Source: an uncultured Selenomonadales bacterium
GTDB taxonomy: Bacteria > Bacillota > Negativicutes > Selenomonadales > Selenomonadaceae
Direction of reading: 5' to 3'
DNA: 16,348 nt
Assembly (NCBI GenBank): GCA_937915725.1
Contig: CALGGV010000308.1
Span: forward strand, 1-16,348
Under the pieces are notes generated by a model. That model was given only the letters and a program-made list of their open reading frames with translations. It was not told the origin of the DNA and searched no databases. A program made the translations under genes and the position numbers. Every line of letters starts with the position of its first letter. Within the stretch, counting starts at the first letter, position 1. Positions 5,812 to 12,302 of the stretch are shown here, piece after piece.

Positions 5812-6325
5812 AAAGATATTTTGAAGGTACAGAATCGGTTAGCCAAACACCGTTGGCAGATTGAAAAAATTTATAGCCGTCATTGTACATTTGCCGCGCA
5901 GAAATTTTAAAAATTACGGCGTTACCAACGCGGCGGGCAGCAACTTTTTTAGCAGTCTCAATATCGCCGCTCAAATGAACGTGCAAGCGGTTCATTTTCA
6001 AAAGTCCGCGCGCAGAAATTGATTTTAAATTTTTTTCAAGCGTACCGTGGTACAAAATTTCCGGCGGGATTTTTTCAGTAAGTTCAACGTCAACGCTTAC
6101 AGAGTGTCCTTGATTGGCGCGGATTTTAGTTTTATCTTCATTAAAAGAAAAGCGTTGCTTGTCATTTTCTGCTACAACTTTTTCAAGCGTTGCCATATCG
6201 ATTTTCATACCGCGCAAAATTTCAGAAACATTTGCCCAGCCGTTATTGTCAAGTTTAATGTTAATAGTTTCCGGCTTGTGTCGAAGTATCAGCGAAAGAA
6301 ATTTGCTTAACTTTTTAATATCCAT
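5792..6325 (-). CDS. kptA: RNA 2'-phosphotransferase (Tpt1/KptA family)
   Basis: The family removes an internal RNA 2'-phosphate using NAD+, yielding ADP-ribose-1'',2''-cyclic phosphate. In fungi the substrate is spliced tRNA; in bacteria it is uncertain. From ATG 6325 there are 177 residues, the usual length. Motifs: LILRHKPE (12-19, with the catalytic Arg-His pair), IRANQGHS (68-75), LYHGT (91-95, NAD+ site), RLHVHLS and the AARR of the C-terminal ADP-ribosyltransferase lobe. The frame extends eight residues upstream to a TTG, but that lies in heptad array 4 and adds non-family residues, so the ATG before MDIKKLSKFLS is preferred (GGTGA upstream). The C-terminal end SLALNP is encoded by heptad array 3. 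The gene runs convergent with the 5430 gene and divergent from hinT. No RNA ligase gene is seen nearby. Confidence 0.93.
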   Translation of the reverse strand: MDIKKLSKFLSLILRHKPETINIKLDNNGWANVSEILRGMKIDMATLEKVVAENDKQRFSFNEDKTKIRANQGHSVSVDVELTEKIPPEILYHGTLEKNLKSISARGLLKMNRLHVHLSGDIETAKKVAARRVGNAVIFKISARQMYNDGYKFFQSANGVWLTDSVPSKYLSLALNP

Positions 6326-6343
6326 AAAATTCACCGTTTTTCC

Positions 6344-6417
6344 AGGCAATAGGCAACAGTAAAGAGGCAGTAGGGATTTGTTATAACTTTTGCCTTTTGC
6401 CTTCTGCCTACTGCCTT
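6344..6417. repeat. Inverted heptad array of a second family (AGGCANN), array 4
   Basis: Left arm: AGGCAAT, AGGCAAC, AGTAAAG, AGGCAGT, AGGGATT (6344-6378). Loop TGTTATAAC. Right arm: TTTTGCC, TTTTGCC, TTCTGCC, TACTGCC, TT (6388-6417). The arms are imperfect reverse complements. The array lies between the divergent genes kptA and hinT, so both promoters must lie in or around it. Period and layout match arrays 1-3, but the unit sequence is different. Confidence 0.85.
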
Positions 6418-6443
6418 AATTTCGACTGAAAGGAGGAATTTCA

Positions 6444-6785
6444 ATGTCAGAATGTATCTTTTGTAAAATTGCCAACAAAGAAATTAATTCAAATTTGGTT
6501 TACGAAGATGAAAGCGTTGTTGCCTTCCGTGATTTAAATCCGCAAGCCCCGCAACATATTTTGATTGTTCCAAAAAAGCACGTCGCAAATATTACCGAGC
6601 TTGACGATAAAAATTTAGCCGCGCACATTTTTACCGAAGTTGTACCGAAAATCGCCGCTGAAGTCGGAGTCGATAAAAGCGGTTTTCGCCTTGTAATTAA
6701 CACCGGCGAAGAAGGCGGGCAAACTGTCAATCATTTGCACGTACATTTAATCGGCGGGCGCAAAATGACGTGGCCCCCGGGCTAA
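6444..6785 (+). CDS. hinT: HIT-family purine nucleoside phosphoramidase (HinT type)
   Basis: HinT proteins hydrolyse adenosine phosphoramidates and AMP-lysine type adducts in the cytosol. 113 residues, the usual length. Cys 4 and Cys 7 (CIFCKI) form the N-terminal pair common in this branch. The histidine triad HLHVHL is at 97-102 with the nucleophile His at 99, and the C-terminus GGRKMTWPPG is the classic HinT ending. AAAGGAGG at 6429-6436 sets the ATG start. The stop codon overlaps by three bases with the stop of the convergent minus-strand gene (TAA 6783-6785 against TAG 6784-6782), and no clear terminator separates them. Confidence 0.96.
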   Translation: MSECIFCKIANKEINSNLVYEDESVVAFRDLNPQAPQHILIVPKKHVANITELDDKNLAAHIFTEVVPKIAAEVGVDKSGFRLVINTGEEGGQTVNHLHVHLIGGRKMTWPPG

Positions 6786-8185
6786 TTTTTAGTTTCTAAA
6801 CTTTCAAGACTCAAAATCATTTGTCCGAGTAAAACGTACTCTTGCATTTCTTCGTCGCGCAGGTACACAAACTCGGGCAAATATTTTTTTGGAATAATTT
6901 CTGCAATTTTTTCTTTAACTTTTTCAATATCGGGCGTCATTTGGCAGCGAAGGCAAATTAAATCGGGATCAACTACAGAAATTCCCGCGCGAATTTCAAA
7001 TGCAACGCCGTCCAAAATTTTGTCTAAGTCAGTCATATTGTATTTATCCCAATCTTCCTTGCCGACAAAACTTTCAGTGGTGTAGCGAATTTCGCCCGCC
7101 ATATTGTGCGCGCCGTCAAAAACTTTGCCGTTTAAAACCATTCCCAAGCCGCTTGCTCTGTAACCAACAGGGCGTGATACAAACATAATATTTTCGTATT
7201 TATCCTGTTGGACGTAGTAGCCGAGCGCGGCAGATTTTAAATTGTTGGTAATTGTAACCGGCACTTTGTATTTTTCTTCCAACAATTTTTTTAAATTAAT
7301 ATCCGGCGAAATAAAATGCTCCAATTCTACGTGTCCGTTGCGAATTGTACCGCCGGTTGAAATTCCTATTGCGTCAAAATTTTTACAACGACAAGAAACA
7401 GTATCCAAAATATCGCTTAAATCGTTAATGTAGTTAAGTTTATTTTTTATAACGGTTTCATCAAGAATCGGTACGCCCTTTTCGTAAATTCTGTAGGCAA
7501 TTCGACTTTGAGCATTGCTGGGCATAATCGTAATTGATAAAATTCTGGCGTCGCTTTTAATTCCCTTACGAACTTTCGCAATAAATCTTTCGACGGCGGT
7601 TTTTTTCCAACTTTCCAATTCGGAGCGAATGAATTTTAACATTTCGGCTGAATCGTAGCTTGCAAAAACTTTCGGCGGGATTTTCAATACAAGCTGATTG
7701 TTCAAAACTTCCTGCGCCTTTTTTGCTTGATAGGCAATTTGCGGCGCGAGCAAAATCACTGAATAATCAAAGGCAACGCTGTAAAGTTTGTGGAAAGGCA
7801 CGGCGTTAAATTCGTAATTCAGCGAAAGTAAATTTGCCGCCTCGTTGAGTTTATCTGCGAAAAATCCTGTGGTAAGCCCGCCGGTACAGCTTAGCAAAAT
7901 TTTTGTACCCTGCTTGCTTTTCAAGTCAATAATCGTATCAAGCATTTCTTCAAAAAGTTCTTCGGCGTGATCAAGTTCGCGCAGTTCAAAATGTAAGTAA
8001 AATTTATTTTCGTCGTCCGCCAAATTTGTTACGCTCATTTCAACGATTGTAACTTCAAGTTCGTAAAAATTAATGTTTCCGACGGCGTAGGAAGTTTTAA
8101 TTTCAATGTTGCCGCCTTTTTCTGAAATTGTTCCTTCGTCAAATTTCGTAGATAAAATTTTTTGTTTAAATTCGTTTAAAATCAT
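6782..8185 (-). CDS. EIIB-like / pseudo-ROK fusion protein A
   Basis: 467 residues with three parts. Residues 1-92 are a mixed alpha/beta region I do not recognise. Residues 94-180 look like a PTS EIIB of the lactose/cellobiose type: KILLSCTGGLTTG with Cys 100 where such proteins carry their phospho-cysteine, then VILLAPQIAY and IPPKVFASYD. Residues 213-460 follow the ROK kinase fold (FDAIGISTGG, ASGLGMVLNGKVFDGAHNMAGEI, VVDPDLI). The ROK active site is gone: the DxGGT phosphate loop reads TIMPSN, the catalytic Asp in NDxNAAALGE is Asn (NNLKSAALGYY, 314-324), GEIGH is GEIRY, and the CxCGxxGC zinc site is missing. It is therefore likely a sensor or regulator, not a kinase; there is no HTH. Its ATG overlaps the TGA of the paralogue upstream (ATGA), so translation is coupled. 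Last gene of the operon. Confidence 0.85.
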   Translation of the reverse strand: MILNEFKQKILSTKFDEGTISEKGGNIEIKTSYAVGNINFYELEVTIVEMSVTNLADDENKFYLHFELRELDHAEELFEEMLDTIIDLKSKQGTKILLSCTGGLTTGFFADKLNEAANLLSLNYEFNAVPFHKLYSVAFDYSVILLAPQIAYQAKKAQEVLNNQLVLKIPPKVFASYDSAEMLKFIRSELESWKKTAVERFIAKVRKGIKSDARILSITIMPSNAQSRIAYRIYEKGVPILDETVIKNKLNYINDLSDILDTVSCRCKNFDAIGISTGGTIRNGHVELEHFISPDINLKKLLEEKYKVPVTITNNLKSAALGYYVQQDKYENIMFVSRPVGYRASGLGMVLNGKVFDGAHNMAGEIRYTTESFVGKEDWDKYNMTDLDKILDGVAFEIRAGISVVDPDLICLRCQMTPDIEKVKEKIAEIIPKKYLPEFVYLRDEEMQEYVLLGQMILSLESLETKN

Positions 8186-9600
8186 TTTCCGCGCTCCTCC
8201 AGTGCCTCAAGGCTTAAAATCATTTGCCCCAACAAAACGTACTCCGCCATTTCTTCATCTTTCATGCAAACAAATTCCGGCATATATTCTGAAGGCAAAT
8301 ATTCGTGGATTTTTTCTTTCAATTTATTAAGGTCTGGCGTCATTTCACTGCGAATGCAAACCAATTCAGGATCAATTACGGCAATTCCTGCGCGAAGTTC
8401 TGTAGAAATTTCATCGTAAATCGTGCTCCAGTCAACCAAATTTGCCTCGTTAAAAACTTTGCCGCCGACAAGACTTTTGGTAAGAAATTTAATTTCGCCC
8501 GTGATACCGTGCGCGCCTTGAATCATTCTGCCGTTAATCACAATCCCCAAGCCGCTTGCCATAAAATTTTTTGGTCTGGACAAAAATAAAATATTGTTAA
8601 ATTTTTCCTGCTGCGCGTAATATCCCAAAACTGCCGAATTAACATTGTTTGTAACGGTAACAGGGACTTTGTAGCCGTTTTCAAAAATTTTTTGCAAGTC
8701 AAGTCCAAGTGCGCCGAAATAATTCAGATTCAGCCGCCCGTTGTGAACAATCCCCGAAATTGCAATTCCTACCGCGTCAAAAGGTACGCAGCGATGAGAA
8801 ACAGTATCCATAATATCACGAATATCACGGTAAGGATCAAGCTTGCCCTTGATGACAACTTCATTTAAAAGCGGCACGCCCTTTTGGTAAATCCTGTAGG
8901 CAATACGTGTTTGACTTGCGAAAGGCATAACGGCGATTGATAAAATTTTGGCGTCGCTCTTTATTAAACCTGCGCGAACTTTTGCAATAGCGCGTTCCTC
9001 AACAGTTTTTGTCCAATTATCTAATTCGGTACGAATAAATTTTATCATTGTTGCAGAATCGTAACTTGCAAAAACTTTCGGCGGAATTTTTAATACAAGT
9101 TTGTTATGTAAAATATCCTGTGCATTTTTAAGTTGGTAGGCAATTTGCGGCGCAAGCAAAATTACAGAATAATCAAAGCCTACGTTGTAAATTTTGTGAA
9201 AGGGTACAGCGGCAAATTCATAATTCAAAGATAAAAGTTTAGCCGCCTCGTTGAGTTTGTCTGCGAAAAATCCTGTGGTAAGCCCGCCGGTACAACTTAA
9301 CAAAACTTTCAAACTTTGCTGATTTTTAAGCTCGGCGATTGTTTCCAACATTTGGGAAAATAATTCTTCGGCGTAAGCAAGCTCGCGCAGTTCAAAATGA
9401 AGGTAAAATTTATTTTCGTCGTCAGCCAAATTTGTAACGCTCATTTCAACGATTGTAACTTCAAGTTCGTAAAAATTAATATTGCCGACGGCGTAGGAAG
9501 TTTTAATTTCAATATTGCCGCCTTTTTCTGAAATTGTTCCTTCGCTAAATTTCGTCGATAAAATTTTTTGTTTAAAATCTTTCAAAATTTCTTTGCTCAT
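8182..9600 (-). CDS. EIIB-like / pseudo-ROK fusion protein B
   Basis: 472 residues, paralogue of the following gene with the same three parts. Unrecognised N-terminal region 1-96; EIIB-like domain about 98-183 with Cys 103 in LLSCTGGLTTG; ROK-like domain about 217-465 (FDAVGIAISG, ASGLGIVINGRMIQGAHGITGEI, VIDPELV). Again the kinase residues are lost: AVMPFA replaces DxGGT, TNNVNSAVLGYY replaces the Asp-bearing motif, GEIKF replaces GEIGH, and there is no zinc cluster. Over residues 22-75 it is identical to protein A, whereas the ROK part is much more diverged. AGGAGG stands 8 bases before the ATG. It lies 12 bases after the membrane protein gene, in one operon. An EIIB-type cysteine with a dead sugar-kinase fold suggests a reader of PTS phosphorylation and sugar state; this is inference. 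Confidence 0.85.
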   Translation of the reverse strand: MSKEILKDFKQKILSTKFSEGTISEKGGNIEIKTSYAVGNINFYELEVTIVEMSVTNLADDENKFYLHFELRELAYAEELFSQMLETIAELKNQQSLKVLLSCTGGLTTGFFADKLNEAAKLLSLNYEFAAVPFHKIYNVGFDYSVILLAPQIAYQLKNAQDILHNKLVLKIPPKVFASYDSATMIKFIRTELDNWTKTVEERAIAKVRAGLIKSDAKILSIAVMPFASQTRIAYRIYQKGVPLLNEVVIKGKLDPYRDIRDIMDTVSHRCVPFDAVGIAISGIVHNGRLNLNYFGALGLDLQKIFENGYKVPVTVTNNVNSAVLGYYAQQEKFNNILFLSRPKNFMASGLGIVINGRMIQGAHGITGEIKFLTKSLVGGKVFNEANLVDWSTIYDEISTELRAGIAVIDPELVCIRSEMTPDLNKLKEKIHEYLPSEYMPEFVCMKDEEMAEYVLLGQMILSLEALEERGK

Positions 9601-9612
9601 TCAGTGCGCCTC

Positions 9613-11289
9613 CTATTTTTTATTTTTGCGCCAAATTTCTAACTTGTACCAGTCTGAAAGATTAGTGTTAATTTCTTCAGCTTGCAGATTTTCAAAATAC
9701 CGCCGTTCATTATTTGTAAGTTCCTTAACACGAATATTTTCAATCCCGTAAAATTCACAAAGACCTTCCCTTGTAATAGCACCGTCAAAATCTGAAAAAA
9801 ATACGTGGCGAAGGGCGCGGTTTTTAATTTCCAGCGGCGGAAATTTTACAAAATAAATTTTCCTTTCGGCGGCGTTTTTAATAATTTCAATTCGTTTATC
9901 ATTTTCCGTGCGAAGGTTTGCAGTTATAAACAACGCTGAAATTATTGTAAAACTTAAAATTACAGCCGCGCCGCGTTTTATAATTTTGCCGGTCTGTCCT
10001 TCAAAAAGTTTTTCGTGAACTGTTGAATTTCTCAAAATTGCCAACGCGCCAATTAAAATCATCACAACTGAAGAAAAAGTTGCGCGCGCAGGAAAAGTCG
10101 GCGCGCCTATCATTACCAAATTGTTAAATATCGCAACCCCAAATAAAAATACGCTGTAATGAAAATCTTTGAATCTTAAATTGCCGTTTATAGAAATTGA
10201 ACTTTTGACGCGCTTAAAAATTATCCACAAAATCAGCGCGTAAATTACAACTTCTTCAGACTTCATTATAAAATTGTCGAAACGCTCAAGAAATTTTGTT
10301 GAGACGTCAAAAGGCGGGAAAATTATTTCAGTGAAAAAATATTTGAACGCCCGCGCTAATGCATTATCGCAAAAATACGACAAAATTAAAATTCCTACAA
10401 AGACAAAAAGTTTTGCGTCAGATTTTTTTTCAGAAAATCTGTTTGCCCTGCTGAACGCGCAAATTAAAATTAAAATTACCGGCAAGATATAAATTAACAT
10501 TTCGCCGTTTCCGGCAAATTGGTTGCCAATGTGAATTAAAATTCCCTTGTCTATACTTTGAACATCATAGCGTACAAAATTTCCGGGCGCGGCAAGTAAA
10601 ATTATCAGCCCAAAAATATTTCCCAAATTTCCCGCAACCATCCACAGCGGCAAAAAATTTTTTCTCGACACATAAAAACTTATAGCGATTGAAAGTAAAG
10701 TTACAGTCACTGCAAGATTTTCAACCGAACAACCCGCAATTATTCCCAAAATTAACATTGCCGCCGCAAAAAAATTTGAATCGCCAAAATTTCTTGTACC
10801 CGCTAAAGTGAAATTGTACGGCAATAAAAATATCGCAACCGGTACAGCCGACCAAAGATAAACCGTGGAGCCGCTTTTCCAAATTGCAACTTCGCCAAAA
10901 TGTGGAATGCACAGCCACGCCAATATCCCCGCCGCCGCTAAAATTTTTGGCTCGTCAAATTTAAAATCCCGCCGTGCGTGCCAATAAACCAAAATTATCA
11001 ACGCCACGAACATTAAAGCGTTTGCCACGTCAAATATAAATTTTCCCAGCCATAAAAATAAAATCAAACAAAAAACCGTAAATGCTCTGCCGCCGTGTTC
11101 AAAATAATGTATGTACGTCGATTCAAAAACGTCCGCCGGCGAATTTAAATGCTCGCCCGTTTTCCAAATCATAGAATAATCAAAATCGTCCCTGTGTAGC
11201 GGCATTAAATGATTCAGTGCAAACATTACCAAAAAAATTATCAGCAATACCAACACTGAATTTGTTTGCCGCGAAAATTTTCCCTGCAT
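9613..11289 (-). CDS. Polytopic membrane protein, DUF6056 / GT-C glycosyltransferase-like
   Basis: 558 residues with an N-terminal membrane segment (11-27) and about ten or more further hydrophobic segments up to residue 475, then a soluble C-terminal tail of about 80 residues. After the first segment comes HRDDFDYS (32-39), and YFEHGGRAF at 62-70. An acidic DD in the first outer loop plus a GGR motif is what I associate with DUF6056 proteins and, more widely, GT-C transferases that use lipid-linked sugars. That family call rests on memory of these motifs and is moderate. GAGG upstream sets the ATG. It sits 10 bases after the transporter gene and 12 bases before the first pseudo-ROK gene, in one operon, so a role in cell-surface glycan assembly tied to sugar sensing is plausible but inferred. 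Confidence 0.8.
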   Translation of the reverse strand: MQGKFSRQTNSVLVLLIIFLVMFALNHLMPLHRDDFDYSMIWKTGEHLNSPADVFESTYIHYFEHGGRAFTVFCLILFLWLGKFIFDVANALMFVALIILVYWHARRDFKFDEPKILAAAGILAWLCIPHFGEVAIWKSGSTVYLWSAVPVAIFLLPYNFTLAGTRNFGDSNFFAAAMLILGIIAGCSVENLAVTVTLLSIAISFYVSRKNFLPLWMVAGNLGNIFGLIILLAAPGNFVRYDVQSIDKGILIHIGNQFAGNGEMLIYILPVILILICAFSRANRFSEKKSDAKLFVFVGILILSYFCDNALARAFKYFFTEIIFPPFDVSTKFLERFDNFIMKSEEVVIYALILWIIFKRVKSSISINGNLRFKDFHYSVFLFGVAIFNNLVMIGAPTFPARATFSSVVMILIGALAILRNSTVHEKLFEGQTGKIIKRGAAVILSFTIISALFITANLRTENDKRIEIIKNAAERKIYFVKFPPLEIKNRALRHVFFSDFDGAITREGLCEFYGIENIRVKELTNNERRYFENLQAEEINTNLSDWYKLEIWRKNKK

Positions 11290-11299
11290 AATTTAGCCT

Positions 11300-12196
11300 C
11301 TAGATTTTTTTTATTAGAATTGGCGAAAGTACCGCCAGCAAAACTAAAACTATTCCAAATGATTCAATCAAGCCAAAAGTTGTACCGAATACAAAATAAC
11401 TGATTATGACTGAAGAGACAGGCTCGGTTAAACCCGTAAGCGCGGTTTCTTCCGGCGTCAAATGTTTTAAGCCCGCGTTGAAAATTAAAAAAGCTATTAC
11501 CGTTCCAAAAATTATTATCCACGCAACGTCAAAAATTGTTTCCCGCGTAAAAAAAGGCGTCCAACTATAATCATTTATCAAAGTAAAAGTTATTAAGCCG
11601 CCGGTAAACATTCCGACGCTCGTCATAAACGCAGGATTAATTCTTTCTGCAAATAAAACTTTTCCAAAAATCATACTGAAGGCAAAACTTGCGCCGCTCG
11701 CCAAACTCCAAAAAACGCAAGATAATGGTATTAAAATTTTTGAAATATCGCCGCCCGTTACAAGTAAAAAAACTCCGACAATCGCTAAAATTACTGCCGC
11801 AACTTCAATTTTTTTTGGAAGTTTTTTATTCCACAATGACTCCCAAATTACAACCATTGCCGGCGTTGCTGAAAGTATAACAGTGGTTGCCGCCGCGCCG
11901 CCGATTGATATTGCTTGAAAGTACGTAAACTGCACCATTACAATTCCTATCAAGCCGTAAATGAAAAGGTAAAGCCAAAGTTTTGGCTTGCGATTCATAC
12001 GCGCCGCCGATAATTTAAATTTGCCGCGCAGAAATAAAATCACCAGCATTAAAAATCCTGCGCCGCACATTCTTATATTTGTCAATTCCATTGTATTTTT
12101 AGTCGAGTGGCTGAAAAAATCTTGTACCGCAACGCCGGAACTTGCCCAGCATACGCCCGCCATTCCAACTAAAATTAAAGCAAAATTTCTGCTCAA
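11300..12196 (-). CDS. DMT-superfamily EamA transporter
   Basis: 298 residues, ten predicted membrane helices in two EamA repeats (about 6-140 and 150-297). The start of each repeat has the typical GxCWASSGV and CVFWSLASGASFA pattern, and the repeat ends carry TVILSATPAMVVIWE and TGLTEPVSSVIISYFVFG. The family exports metabolites such as amino acids, or moves nucleotide sugars and other small molecules; the substrate cannot be read from the sequence. The start is TTG 12196-12194, preceded by AAGGAG five bases upstream; no ATG fits better. It is the first gene of the operon with the membrane protein and the two pseudo-ROK genes, under the promoter and palindrome at 12229-12257. Confidence 0.92.
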   Translation of the reverse strand: MSRNFALILVGMAGVCWASSGVAVQDFFSHSTKNTMELTNIRMCGAGFLMLVILFLRGKFKLSAARMNRKPKLWLYLFIYGLIGIVMVQFTYFQAISIGGAAATTVILSATPAMVVIWESLWNKKLPKKIEVAAVILAIVGVFLLVTGGDISKILIPLSCVFWSLASGASFAFSMIFGKVLFAERINPAFMTSVGMFTGGLITFTLINDYSWTPFFTRETIFDVAWIIIFGTVIAFLIFNAGLKHLTPEETALTGLTEPVSSVIISYFVFGTTFGLIESFGIVLVLLAVLSPILIKKI

Positions 12197-12228
12197 AACT
12201 ACTCCTTCAATCAGTAAAATTTTTCAAC

Positions 12229-12257
12229 ATTATATCAAAATAGTTTTGATTGTGAAA
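12229..12257 (-). promoter_or_regulatory. Promoter of the EamA-pseudo-ROK operon
   Basis: On the minus strand a perfect TATAAT (12234-12229) follows a weak -35 box, TTTCAC with a 17-base spacer (12257-12252) or TTCACA with 16. The TTG start lies about 33 bases downstream of the -10 box. The weak -35 fits a regulated promoter. Confidence 0.6.
12234..12250. promoter_or_regulatory. Palindromic operator candidate in the promoter spacer
   Basis: ATCAAAA, three bases, TTTTGAT: a perfect 7+3+7 inverted repeat filling the gap between -35 and -10 and sharing one base with the -10 box. A dimeric regulator bound here would block RNA polymerase. No HTH regulator is encoded in the window, so its binder is unknown. 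Confidence 0.55.
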
Positions 12258-12288
12258 TAAAAAAATCTGCGCCGTTCAAACGCAGATT
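12258..12288 (-). terminator. Intrinsic terminator of the vWA-PP2C-GrpE-Hsp70 operon
   Basis: On the minus strand AATCTGCG (12288-12281) pairs with CGCAGATT (12271-12264), a perfect 8-bp stem with a 9-base loop, followed by a T run (complement of 12259-12263). It comes 15 bases after the Hsp70 stop and touches the -35 region of the next operon, so it insulates the two. Confidence 0.88.
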
Positions 12289-12302
12289 AAAAATTTTTTT
12301 AT

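Noticed and set aside
6782..9600. Pseudo-ROK genes as active glucokinases or NagC/XylR-type repressors
   Set aside because: The ATP loop, catalytic Asp and zinc cluster are all missing, and no HTH precedes the ROK part.
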